From Colletotrichum lupini (taxonomy: Eukaryota; Ascomycota; Sordariomycetes; Glomerellales; Glomerellaceae), in contig NC_064676.1 in NCBI RefSeq assembly GCF_023278565.1, positions 496,001 to 560,000 of the forward strand: DNA of 64,000 bases, written 5' to 3'. Within the stretch, counting starts at the first letter, position 1. Each line of letters opens with the position of its first letter. A program made the position numbers and the translations under genes. Under the pieces are notes generated by a model that saw only the letters and a program-made list of their open reading frames with translations, was not told the origin of the DNA and searched no databases. Shown here one piece after another: positions 48,185 to 58,865 of the stretch.

Positions 48185-49382
48185 TATCTTTGGAGTGAAA
48201 GTTTTAGCATGCCAGGCAGATAATGTACTCGAATCGAAGACGTGTGTGCCCAAATACAGGCTCACAAATCAAAAATCCTGTTGGGCTTCACCCAAGTAGT
48301 GGGCCACATTCGGGTTCTTGCGAGTATCAGGGTCAGTTCAATCATGCAGTCATTCTAAGTCTCTTGCACTATCTTTCGAATCAAGGCGTGCGGTAAGAAT
48401 TGGGATGTGGCCTGAGCTAGCTCCCGCTGGCTCGCGCTGAACTCAGGTCACCCAGTGGAGAGCCATCAACATTAGCAACAAACTCCAACCGATGTAGTTT
48501 AGATGAAGTTCATGTAGTAACACCTCATACCAAGATCTATTCATTCGGGTAATTAAATATCTCTCTGTAATCATGGGGGCATCGGAACATCACGCTAAAT
48601 AAACCGTCAATTCATCAACCTTGACTCATTTATCGTAACTCAAGGTTCTCACACGAGGCGAACGAAGTGTTCCATGACGACTAGCAACTTCCATTGCGCC
48701 TACTAATACTACCAATCGGTAATTGGCGGTTACACAACCGCCAAGTCGGGAAAATTCTGGCGCTATGACGATCAGTCCGAAAAGAGGAGAAGTCTGGGGG
48801 AACCAAGATCATAACGCACCTCGATGGAACCCTGCGCGAGTGTTAGAAGAAGTGTACCGAGAACCGAGAAACCGCAATTGGTGCGCATCACATACGACCC
48901 GCCGGCTGAATGCAAAACTTTCAGAAACCTTCGTGAACAATCTTAATTTGACCCCGGAGCCGCAAAATCCGTTGATGTCTAGGTCTACAGGGGGATATTG
49001 TAGCACAGGATCATACTCTTCAAATTACTTTCGGCAATATGGGATGTAGTATTGGTATCGGTAAACCATGCGGCACAAACGGCAGTCCACATAGAGCATA
49101 GTCCAGTTTCACTTTTGTTAATCCACGAATGCCAGATTGATGAGATTCGTATCCCAGTGCAACTTTCTCGGACTCTCTCGCATTGGCGAGCAACTGCCGG
49201 TCCACAACTAGGGGAGACCGGATTGCAATCAACGATTAGATAGCCAATCGCTGTCAAGTCAAAATACACACATTTCTCATATATATAAAGATCGGACGAC
49301 TGCCAACTATTTCTAGTCAAGGAGTTCGTGTTACAGAGACTCAAGCTTTTTTCATCAACTGTATATACTCCGCAACGCAAAG
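48185..49382. other. separated 5' sequence of the NLR-like gene, then intergenic
   Basis: On the minus strand 48,184-48,265 reads in frame with the large gene (SAWHAKTFTPKISSR). A possible acceptor (TTTGTGAG) lies just upstream. I could not trace earlier exons confidently. The right part is the promoter of the GH62 gene. Confidence 0.4.
49279..49290 (+). promoter_or_regulatory. TATA box of the GH62 gene
   Basis: CATATATATAAAG about 95 bp before the ATG at 49383, with a pyrimidine-containing leader between them; a reasonable core promoter by position and sequence. Confidence 0.45.
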
Positions 49383-50369
49383 ATGATGCTCAGAGCCAAT
49401 GCGGGGGTGGTTTCGACCACTCTACTGCTCCTCGCGTCTGCGACGGATGTCATCGCCCAGACGTGCGACCTGCCGTCTACCTATCGCTGGACATCGACTG
49501 GCGCGCTGGCCACACCCAAATCCGGATGGGCCTCGCTCAAGGACTTCACCACCGTCACTTACAACGGTCAGCACCTCGTATACGCGTCGACTCATGACCA
49601 AGGCTCAACCTGGGGCTCCATGAACTTTGGCCTCTTTTCCGATTGGTCTCAAATGGGTGCTGCGTCTCAAAATGCAATGACCCAATCCGCCGTCGCGCCT
49701 ACCATCTTCTACTTCCGTCCCAAGAACATCTGGGTCCTCGCCTATCAATGGGGTCCGACTCAGTTCTCTTACAAGACGTCGAGCGATCCCTCCATTGCGA
49801 ACGGGTGGTCCGCGGCGCAGCCCATGTTCTCCGGAACCATCTCCGACTCCAGCACCGGCCCCATCGATCAGACGCTCATTGGCGACAGCACGAACATGTA
49901 CCTATTCTTCGCGGGCGACAATGGCAAGATCTACCGCTCTAGCATGCCCATTGGAAACTTCCCGGGCAACTTTGGCACCGCCTCGACAGTCGTCATGAGC
50001 GACACGACCAACAACCTCTTCGAGGCTGTTCAAGTCTACACCGTCAAGGGTAAACAGCAGTACCTCATGATCGTAGAGGCTATTGGCGCCAACGGCCGCT
50101 ACTTCCGCTCCTTCACGGCCACCAGTCTCGGCGGATCGTGGACGGCCCAGGCCGTGACCGAGAGCAACCCCTTTGCCGGCAAGGCCAATAGCGGTGCTAC
50201 CTGGACCAACGACATAAGCCACGGTGACTTGGTTCGCAGCGATCCAGACCAGACCATGACTATCGATCCGTGCAACCTTCAACTGCTCTACCAGGGACGG
50301 TCCCCTAGTTCCAGCGGCGACTACGGCCTGCTACCCTACCGCCCGGCAGTTCTGACCCTGCAACGATAG
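49383..50369 (+). CDS. GH62 alpha-L-arabinofuranosidase
   Basis: A single exon of 328 residues. The enzyme is secreted and removes arabinose side chains from arabinoxylan. A signal peptide of about 25 residues ends ...ATDVIAQ, and the catalytic domain begins directly with [13 protein letters not shown], with no carbohydrate-binding module. GH62 landmarks are [21 protein letters not shown] with the conserved Asp, [20 protein letters not shown], the second Asp in [10 protein letters not shown], the Glu in [11 protein letters not shown], and the end motif with HGDLVRS and [11 protein letters not shown]. Length matches the family. Two adjacent ATG codons exist and the first is used. It is probably induced by xylan or arabinose. 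Confidence 0.95.
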   Translation: MMLRANAGVVSTTLLLLASATDVIAQTCDLPSTYRWTSTGALATPKSGWASLKDFTTVTYNGQHLVYASTHDQGSTWGSMNFGLFSDWSQMGAASQNAMTQSAVAPTIFYFRPKNIWVLAYQWGPTQFSYKTSSDPSIANGWSAAQPMFSGTISDSSTGPIDQTLIGDSTNMYLFFAGDNGKIYRSSMPIGNFPGNFGTASTVVMSDTTNNLFEAVQVYTVKGKQQYLMIVEAIGANGRYFRSFTATSLGGSWTAQAVTESNPFAGKANSGATWTNDISHGDLVRSDPDQTMTIDPCNLQLLYQGRSPSSSGDYGLLPYRPAVLTLQR

Positions 50370-51134
50370 GATTCCTCCGCCGGGCCTCAACCTCCTGGAC
50401 ACCTGTGGCACTAAACTTAACACTAGAGACTGTTCTTGATATTCTTGGATCCTCCCCTAGCTCAGTGATGGGCCAGACAGCCAATCGGGAAAAGCATGTA
50501 CGGAGTCAGTCCAGGAGAGTGTTCAGGCATCGATGGGCTTCCCTTTCACATGTAAATATTGATCAAACATATAGCACCGCTAGGCCAGGAGGTCTTCACT
50601 GATCGCCTGCCAGTGAACATAAATTATTATTACCAAGCTTTCATGCTTTTGCCTCAAATCTAATTAGATCATAAGTTCAGCTTCAGCCATTGGTTCTCCT
50701 GTATGAAGGCCTGCGATGACCTTGCCACTTCATACAAATACGCCATAAACTAGAACTAATATGCCTCACGACAATAAAATTCGTGATAGTGATATCGAGA
50801 AAGGATGGACAGTCGGTCACACCCATCGTACTTTCTGCACACCATCGGATGAGATATGCATCAAGTAAGCAGGTCCAACATCCTTGGCAAACCTGTTGGT
50901 TACATGCGCTCATATGCATTTCCTCATCTTTGGCGAACCACGGCGCCTGAACAGGCGGCATCTCCTTGCACTTACCCCGCACTCGAGATGAGAGACGTCA
51001 GATTGTCGCTTGGAGAAAGGGTTTGCTAACGCCGCGTTTATTGCTCAACTCATACAGGCTATGGCCGCCCCGTCAAGCTTTCCCAACGTCTTTCAGTCAG
51101 CTTACTAGATGACAACGTAGTCAAAATCAATATC
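50370..51134. other. intergenic
   Basis: 3' flank of GH62 and promoter of the HET gene; nothing else supported. Confidence 0.5.
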
Positions 51135-52943
51135 ATGCGGCTATTACATACAACTACATTTGAATTGCGAGAGTTCTCCGGTACAGACATACCTCCCTAC
51201 GGCATCCTGTCCCATACTTGGGGGCGTAACGAGTTCACATTCAGAGATTTCCAACGAGCTGGATACCGCGGTGGGATCACGAAAATCGATGGCATGTGTC
51301 GCGTCGCTCGAGACCAAAGGCTTTCCTGGGTCTGGATAGACACTTGCTGCATAGACAAGAGCAGTAGCACGGAGCTGTCTGAGGCCATCAATTCTATGTT
51401 TGCATGGTACAGACGGGCTGCAACATGCTTTGTGTATCTTGAAGATGTTCCTGGGGGTTATAAGTTTAATCCCAAAGACAAGGTCTTTGCCAATAGTCGC
51501 TGGTTTAGTCGCGGTTGGACCTTGCAGGAATTGTTGGCGGCGACCACAGTATTCTTTTACGACCGGTCCTGGAAGTTCGTGGAGTGGATTGAAAAGTCCG
51601 GTGACACTGACGGTAGAGCCCGTCCATCGAATATGGTACTCGGGAAAAGGAAGATAAGCCAAGTCGATAACGAGAGCTTCGACATGAATTCCAACATGAA
51701 TAACTTCGCCTCGGCTCTCGGCAGTATAACGAACATAAACTTCATTGCGTTAACCAGAAAATTCGAAGATGTGCATCGGTCCTTCTCAGTGGCGGAGAAG
51801 ATGAGTTGGGCATCGAGAAGAGAGACAACCCGTTTAGAGGATAAGGCCTACTTCCTCATGGGCCTGTTCGATGTGAATATGCCGCTGCTATACGGAGAAG
51901 GTGAAAAGGCTTTCTTTAGGCTTCAAGAAGAAATCATCAAGAAGACTGATGACGAGTCGATATTTTCTTGGGGCTATGGAGAACCTGCTCGGTTTGAAGG
52001 GGGGTTGTTCGCCAAATCTCCGGCCGACTTTCTCGGGTGCCGGAATGTCACAATAGTCGAGACCGCGGGCAACACCCCGCACTACTATCTAACGAACAAA
52101 GGTCTGCATATTCAGACACGATTCACAAATACGCTACGGAGGATGGGAACTTTCATCTACGCCATGCTACACTGCACGGACAGATATTTAACTTCGGGGA
52201 AGAATTGCATAGCTATTCCCCTCTACTATGTGGGCAACCTCATCATCCGCCCACCTGGTGCCGTACCTCTGTTGATTGGCGAAGCCGACCTCGGCACAGA
52301 AGCTGTCTATCTTTATATCCACGTCTCCGGAAGTTTCGACAGCTTCAAGACAGACTTCCCAATGCCGGGACATATGTTAAGACGGGTGGAAAAGTCTACA
52401 ACTGTTCAGTTCACGAGCGCCCCAGGCAACATTAAGCTTGCTGAGGTGTACCCACCCAGCTGGTATCCGCTGTGTACCACATCAAAGTCACTGATAGTAG
52501 TACAAGACTTGGCGTCACCAACGACAACCGCCACTGTCTGGATGAGATTTTGGGATCTATCATCTGGCCTCGATTTCGCCTTACGACTAGATCTAGAGTG
52601 GGAGTTGGTACCTTCCCACAGACCAGATCAGCTTGGGCTAGCGCTGGTGTCCGTACAACCACTTGTGAAACTCATACCGCAGGACATGTATCTATTCGAC
52701 GAGGTCTTTCATGATGGGCTATCAGTATCGGAGTGGGGAGAGAAGATATCATGGGGCGATGGTGAGCTGGGTGCTTCCTGGGCCCAGGACGAATTCGATT
52801 CCAACATTCGGTTAACATTGCCTCCTTCAAAAGGGGATACGATTCTGACAAAGAAAGCTCTCTCATCTGAAGAAGCACGAAGAAAAGTAAGAATAGAGGA
52901 AAGATTTCATTTAGTGCAAGCGGCCAGGGGGTTGAAGAGGTGA
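51135..52943 (+). CDS. HET-domain protein (heterokaryon incompatibility)
   Basis: An intronless frame of 602 residues. The N-terminal HET domain is complete, with its conserved blocks YGILSHTWG (residues ~21-29), WVWIDTCCIDK (~64-74), CFVYLEDV (~97-104) and SRWFSRGWTLQELLA (~120-134). HET domains trigger cell death when incompatible hyphae fuse and are also used in fungal innate immunity. A family-typical segment follows (EDKAYFLMGLFDVNMPLLYGEGEKAFFRLQEEI, residues ~238-270). After it comes a long C-terminal region without WD40, NACHT or ankyrin repeats, so this is the short HET-E-like class with a beta-rich C-terminal domain (the DUF8212 region). It begins about 0.8 kb after GH62 and its 3' neighbour is the melanin gene. 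Confidence 0.93.
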   Translation: MRLLHTTTFELREFSGTDIPPYGILSHTWGRNEFTFRDFQRAGYRGGITKIDGMCRVARDQRLSWVWIDTCCIDKSSSTELSEAINSMFAWYRRAATCFVYLEDVPGGYKFNPKDKVFANSRWFSRGWTLQELLAATTVFFYDRSWKFVEWIEKSGDTDGRARPSNMVLGKRKISQVDNESFDMNSNMNNFASALGSITNINFIALTRKFEDVHRSFSVAEKMSWASRRETTRLEDKAYFLMGLFDVNMPLLYGEGEKAFFRLQEEIIKKTDDESIFSWGYGEPARFEGGLFAKSPADFLGCRNVTIVETAGNTPHYYLTNKGLHIQTRFTNTLRRMGTFIYAMLHCTDRYLTSGKNCIAIPLYYVGNLIIRPPGAVPLLIGEADLGTEAVYLYIHVSGSFDSFKTDFPMPGHMLRRVEKSTTVQFTSAPGNIKLAEVYPPSWYPLCTTSKSLIVVQDLASPTTTATVWMRFWDLSSGLDFALRLDLEWELVPSHRPDQLGLALVSVQPLVKLIPQDMYLFDEVFHDGLSVSEWGEKISWGDGELGASWAQDEFDSNIRLTLPPSKGDTILTKKALSSEEARRKVRIEERFHLVQAARGLKR

Positions 52944-53649
52944 ACATACCTCGACTTGTAACTCAGGAAGTGGATATTAGATTTAGTTATACCCAGTGTA
53001 GGAATCATGGATGAATAGGACATAAGGTGAATGGTTGGATTCGTAAATTCCACAGTATTCCAAGTTCAATGCTGTGCCATCCTACTCTATTAGCGGCATG
53101 CGCGTGAGCACCGTTATCTGATTTCACGAACGCATGCCCCGCACACAAGCGCGCAGCGACTGTTTTATTTCCTACCCATCAGCCGTGATCAAACCAACAG
53201 ACGCGCATAAGATGTTACTCATTACAAAGTATTCATCCCATGGCTGACGTGTTACGGCAGGCCACCTCGCGCCTTTGTCGCAGCCGCGAAGCCTGAAGGT
53301 GATGTGGTCTCACGACCGGCATCTCCCCACCTGAGTCCGGTGAAAAGGCGCCAAAAATAGGGGTCTCGGACACGCACGAATGGGTGCGGGGGCCGCTAGT
53401 TCGACGTCCGGGCCTCCGTACCTGGGGCCCGGGCGTCTGACGGCAGTCCGGTTGCTAGGAACGAACATGAGGTGGGCCTTGATCGCTTGACATCGGACTG
53501 TTCATTGCGTCCAGTCTGTTCTTCTTTCGGTAAACTATAAACTTCATCGATATCCTTCTCTAGAGTGCACTTAACTTCCCTTTTTATCTTTCGCTCCATA
53601 TCCCAGCTAATTCCCTGTATTTACTTCTACATTAAACCTTTCAGACACA
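52944..53649. other. intergenic, melanin gene promoter
   Basis: 0.7 kb between HET and scytalone dehydratase genes, with a TATA-like element near its right end; no other feature. Confidence 0.5.
53535..53541 (+). promoter_or_regulatory. TATA-like element of scytalone dehydratase
   Basis: CTATAAA lies 109-115 bp before the ATG at 53650. Supported by position and sequence only. Confidence 0.4.
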
Positions 53650-54351
53650 ATGGCGAGCCCTGCTGGAAACATATCCTTTGAGGGTAGGTCTTGGAAACTA
53701 TGCACAATGGCTGGATAATGACTGACTGATTCGTTCAGACTATCTCGGCCTCTCTGGCTGCATCTTCGAGTGGGCCGACAGCTACGACTCCAAGGACTGG
53801 GACCGTCTCAGGAAATGCATTGCCCCTGAGCTTCGCGTAAGTTATCCGTCCCACGGCGATGCTTTTTACTGCCTTCGAAACTGCACGTTTGTACTGATCT
53901 AATGCAGATTGACTACCGCTCCTTCCTCGACAAGATCTGGGAGGCCATGCCCGCGGAGGAGTTCATCGCCATGATCTCGGACAAGTCCGTCCTCGGCAAC
54001 CCCCTTCTTAAGACCCAGCACTTCATCGGCGGCACCCGCTGGGAGAAGGTCTCTGAGACCGAGGTCATCGGACACCACCAGCTCCGCGTGCCCCACCAGA
54101 AGTACACCGACGCCTCCCGCAAGGAGGTTGCCGTCAAGGGCCACGCTCACAGCTACAACAAGCATTGGTACAAGAAGGTCGACGGCGTCTGGAAGTTCGC
54201 TGGTCTTGCTCCCGAGATCCGCTGGTCAGAGTACGACTTTGAGGCTGTCTTCGCCGATGGACGTGATTCCTTCGGTGCTGAGGAGACTATCGACAAGAAG
54301 AACAATGTCTCTGTTGTCGAGAAGGAGCTCAAGGTTGCCGCTGCTGTTTAA
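53650..54351 (+). CDS. SCD1: scytalone dehydratase (DHN-melanin biosynthesis)
   Basis: Exons 53650-53683, 53739-53836 and 53908-54351 give 191 residues, near the usual 170-190. The enzyme dehydrates scytalone to 1,3,8-trihydroxynaphthalene and vermelone to 1,8-DHN in melanin synthesis. The match to known fungal enzymes is very close: [23 protein letters not shown] is cut by the first intron, then comes [19 protein letters not shown]. Active-site regions include [14 protein letters not shown] with one catalytic His and [21 protein letters not shown] with the second His plus Ser/Asn. The Tyr and Asp residues near YEWADSYD-type positions are also present. The C-terminal ~25 residues extend beyond some homologues. 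No other melanin genes (PKS, reductases) are in the window. Confidence 0.97.
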
Positions 54352-56110
54352 ATAATGTCAATGTAATGAGGGAATACCTCCGGTCATGGGAACGGCGAAT
54401 CGGGACGTGTAATTTACGATGGGTAATTAGGTTCATAAGTTAAGCCCTGAATGAAACATGGCTACACCTGATTCAGTAAACAAACTACGTGGTATCATAC
54501 TGGCTGTTAGCCTCTTTGATCAGAATATCAAAATCAGATGATCGCCGGCACAAAGACCTAGCATCCCAGCGCGCTTCTGATCTGGAGGAGCAAGTCCATG
54601 AGCAATAATTTCAGTTACCACGACTCAGGCGTCTGGTTCAGGGCCTATGAGTTTGGTCCTGTCAAGTTCTCTCCTACCAGCGCTACTGACGAGTGGGGTA
54701 CGTACGATAAGGATGTCAATGCCTTCACTAACCCCAGCAACCTTGCTGCTGGTGGTTTTTTGGTTCGCCCTAATCGTCTTACTCTACATAAGCTCTCTGG
54801 TACCGACTTCTACCTCAACTGCGGCTAGATTAAGGTGACTACCTCTCGCATCACCCGTGGCATCCGCGCTTCCACCAAGATTGATTCGCGCTACGGGCCT
54901 AAGGCTAAGGATTTTATATTGCTTTTCTCTTTTATTCGCACTATGTGTAGTGGTAGATAGTTTTTGGCAGCCGATGTAGGCGCCCTTTACCCCTTGAGGG
55001 GTGGGACCGGCGTTAAACAATTCATCATCGTCGTCATGCTCATCATGCGCGCTGCTGAAGTCCAGCAGGAGTGAGCTATCTAGAGACCGTCCGATTAACG
55101 ATCACGGAGATGACAAGCGATGCTTATAGCATCAAAGCGACGAGGATTGAATTAGATGTTTAAAATGGCAACTTGAACTCACAGATCTAGTAAACACCTT
55201 TTTCACCATGTCAATGTATTTTATTTGAGACATACTTTTATATCCTATAGACATCCACATTCAGGCTTTCTGGGTCACCCATCGATCACATTAGGCATTA
55301 AAGCTGACATGGACTGTTTCCTAGGCTTTGTCTTGTCGGAGTGAACTAAAAGCAGGTTGACCTTTTGCCGAAGGCTGTTGTACCTCATTAATTTTAAGAT
55401 TGGAGGAATGCTTTGTAGGGACGATCCCTAGAAAGGTCGCCGCGCACTAGCAGTACAGAAACTCTGAGTCAACCCAAAGGCATAGTAATATGGTAGTACA
55501 TACATGTGTACGTTTTGGTGCATCCGTGGCCTTCATCGTCACACGGCTTGTGGTCGAGTTCCCAACATATGCTTCAGAGCTCTTTTCTGATACGGTATAC
55601 CTTACGACAGACTGACAAGACTTCAAGATGAGTAAAAACTTCAAGTCATGAGACGTGAGAATACTTCACATACATGTACTATTGAGATGATCATCAGCGA
55701 CCCCAGCGCCGGGAAGTCGTGATAGCTTCAATTCTAGATCGCATTGCTGACAAAGCATACGTCACGTGAATCGAGTGGATCAAGCTTAATGATGACATAA
55801 GATGGGGCTTTGGCGGGGCACAGCTCGGCAGTGCACGGAGCAGCAGAGGCCCGAGCCATTGACGGGAACTTGGAGAGCTCCGACGGAGTCTGGCGAGAGA
55901 GGTCGGTTTCGCAATGATTCTCTTGTCGACAACAGCTTGAACAGCCTCATCTTGCGACACGAAGCGGGACTGGCCAATTTATGTTCGATATTATTCTTCT
56001 AGAACTCTAGAATAGATCAAAGCTGTGGGCAAGCTAGAATACCTTGAACCTCGGTTAGACAACAGCTCCGACAAACCCTCGAAGCGTACGGATACCTTCG
56101 AACCATCATC
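54352..56110. other. intergenic with a coding relic
   Basis: 1.8 kb without an intact gene; contains a probable coding relic at 54,562-54,957 and the dap1 promoter region. Confidence 0.45.
54562..54957 (+). pseudogene. unidentified coding relic with in-frame TAG
   Basis: A frame with coding-like composition (from about 54,562, ATG at 54598) reads FSYHDSGVWFRAYEFGPVKF and LAAGGFLVRPNRLTLHK, ends NCG-TAG at 54,826-54,828, then continues in the same frame for 42 codons (KVTTSRITRGIRAS...). It looks like a broken or truncated gene fragment. I do not recognise the family. Confidence 0.4.
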
Positions 56111-56688
56111 ATGGACTACGTCGACAAGCGACTCCAGGAGGAAGCAGTGAAGCTGCACGTGGACCAAGGGCAAGTCAACTAACTCACTCTTCTGTGGAAA
56201 TCAGTCAGCTAACCTAATCACCCTTCAGCAACGCCTTCTTCACCCCTCTTAACATTCTCTTCCTCCTCGTAAACATCTACACAATCTACGTCCTCCTCCG
56301 ACCGACCCCGCCTGCGGTCCTTCCGAAAGAGCCGCCCGCGACCGTCTTCCGCGTCTTCAACCCGCGCACCCTCCTCCCCTTTACCGGCGAGAACGATACA
56401 CCCATCTACCTCGCCGTCCGTGGCCGCGTCTTTGACGTCTCACACGGTCGCAACTTCTACGGACCCGGCGGACCCTACTCCAACTTCGCCGGCCGGGATG
56501 CTTCGCGCGGCCTGGCACTCGGCAGCTTTGACGAGGATATGTTGACGGAGGATCTGGACGGCCCGTTGGACCCGCTTGAAGGACTGGGACCGGACGAGAT
56601 TGAGGCGCTGCAGGGATGGGAAGAGAACTTTGACAGCAAGTATCTTGTTGTCGGCAGGCTTACTGCCGTCGGTGATGAGGAGAAATAG
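56111..56688 (+). CDS. dap1: Dap1/MAPR-type cytochrome b5-like heme-binding protein
   Basis: Exons 56111-56169 and 56229-56688 give 172 residues; the 59-bp intron has a GC donor (GG|GCAAGT) and a CAG acceptor, the only reading that keeps frame. After a short helix and a membrane anchor (LNILFLLVNIYTIYVLLRP) comes the MAPR domain, with RVFNPRTLLPFTGEND, IYLAVRGRVFDVSHGRNFYG, GGPYSNFAGRDASRGLALGSFD, DPLEGLGPDEIEALQGWEENF and KYLVVGRL. It aligns closely with yeast Dap1 and the PGRMC proteins. Dap1 binds heme through a Tyr and supports cytochrome P450 enzymes such as Erg11 in ergosterol synthesis at the ER. Sterol and azole response are therefore the likely roles. No conventional long ORF covers this gene because of the short first exon. 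Confidence 0.9.
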
Positions 56689-58865
56689 ACTCAATACTGG
56701 TAAAATTGGTAGAACTGATAACGTTGTGTTTCCCAGCAGGGCTTCAATAGACTTAAATGTTGAAAGAGAGCTCTCTTCGACGAGGTTTCGCAAATTTCTG
56801 ATACTATCGGTGTCACTCGACTCGAGATGGATAACCAGTATCCAAGCCACTTCCCTTTGTTCCACACGCTATACAGTGTTTGAGAACAGGTCAAATATCT
56901 CTTCAATGCTCGAAGACCGCACAGAAAGTTGGACGCGTTCGATATCATTGTGACATCGCGGACTTGATGACCAGCCAAGCGCCCACGGCTCTTCCCAGTG
57001 CCTCGAAAGAGACTGACAGCCAGCCCGAAGAATTAGATTCCACAACATGCATTGTTGCGCTCCCCATTGTTAAGATACAATGACATGACGCAAGGGAGCT
57101 GCGTGGGGAGGCAGCCGCCAAAAGAGGGCCGCTTTTAGGTTAGTCAGATTATAGCGTCACCACCAGGAGCCAGCGAGGAAAAATTGTGAGTGAGATGAAA
57201 TGATGCTGACGGCCTGACAGTGGTGGCTGGACCCCTCCCTTCCCCCTGTCTCTTCCGAACCAGTTTCCTTTCTCTTCCCCCTCGAGGCTTGCGATGAAGC
57301 TCCAGCGCAGGCAGCGATATTCAGGAGATTGGATTCGCGTGGCTTGACGATTATTTTCAGGCCGTTGTTGCAGCCTCCGAATGACCGTGCCACGAATCCA
57401 CGAGTGATCCTTCGCTCTGGACACACTGTTGTTTCCCTCGACCAGTATCCGTCCATTGCGTGTGGTTAACTTACTGCCTCCGGTTCCAGCGGCATCCGGG
57501 TTGCCGGGGAAGCTGAGCCACGGGGGTTGGGGCGTGAGATGAGATGAAGTACCCGGATGTGTGCGCTTATGTCAACTCTCTGTTGATGGTCTCGGCAAGT
57601 TGCTCTGGAATGTCGATTGACCAGGCTGCTAAGACAATCCGTCTCAGACTGAAAGCGTTCGATGTTCTTCACTTTCCTCAACAAGAGCACGACGATGCGC
57701 CTTCTTCACAGGCGACCAAGATGTCACAACAGAAGGCCGTTTCGTTCTCCTTCTCGTCTTCTTCCCGTATCCCACTCTTTACAATGAAACCAGAGGAACA
57801 CAGCAGAGCTGGATGTGTGGCTGACGGTCATCCAGCCAGCCCAGACGACTGGGGCTTATGAGTCTCTAAAACTAGCCCCGGTTCGTCGAATCCGGCAAGG
57901 GTCGCAGATCCTCCGGCGCTATGCTCCAGTCTGCTTCGTTGTCCCGTCCCGATTCCATGTCTTCGATCTCACCCACGTTCCTCATAGAGAAGCATCTTTC
58001 AAAGTTTGCTCTGGTTTCCCTTGCGGAACGTCCAGAAGCAAACACAGCCCCTGGACAATATTACTTCGTGCCTCGACCAGTATCTTATAACCTTACACAT
58101 CTGGTTCTCAATGCATGTCTATGAATGGTTACATGTACCTGCGCCGATGCTCCGCCTTCAGCCCTACATATAGGCAAAAAGAGAAATGAACCAAACAACA
58201 ACGAGGAAAGGCAAAGAAAGAAGGGAAACAAGCTTCCCTCCCCCTAGTCGCATCGTCTGCACTGCACCGCTGCATTCCCACCCTTCGTCATTCTCTACGC
58301 TCTCCCCGTGCCCATTGTCTCCATGTGAGAGGTATCCAAGCCTCAGACTCCAATCCGTCAATCCGTCCGTTGTTGCGCTAGTGATTCCAGCCATTCCTTT
58401 GCTCTAGCCCGGCTCCATCTAGATTCATAATCGTTGTTCCGGACGGTGTTCCTTAAAACCCCCCGTCACGCCTCCTTCATCATTCCTTCTACTAAGTACT
58501 TGGTATCTCTGCGAATTTGTTTCGCCCACTGCCGCCGAACTCAACTAGACCCCTTGACCTGGCCATCACCATCTCTGGCGAGCAGACACGAATGTGTGGA
58601 TACACCACAGAGAGTCTTTCAGACGACCGAACCAACAGCACTGAGACACCGCCTCAACCTGAATCGGAATCCAATTGAGCGAAATTCGAGTTAGACTTTC
58701 ATCGACGCCGCCCAAGTGCATGACGCGCATTGTCGATCCCTAGCTCTACAGTAGTCACCACCCAAAAGTGATCTATCTTCCGGCCCCCAAAACCCCTGGT
58801 TGTTAACCATCAACACCATCTCGAGATTAGAACAGAGAGAGCGACACTCCCTCCAACTCTTCACA
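56689..58865. other. intergenic
   Basis: 2.2 kb with small ORFs only; the right ~200 bp is the leader of the next gene. Confidence 0.45.
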
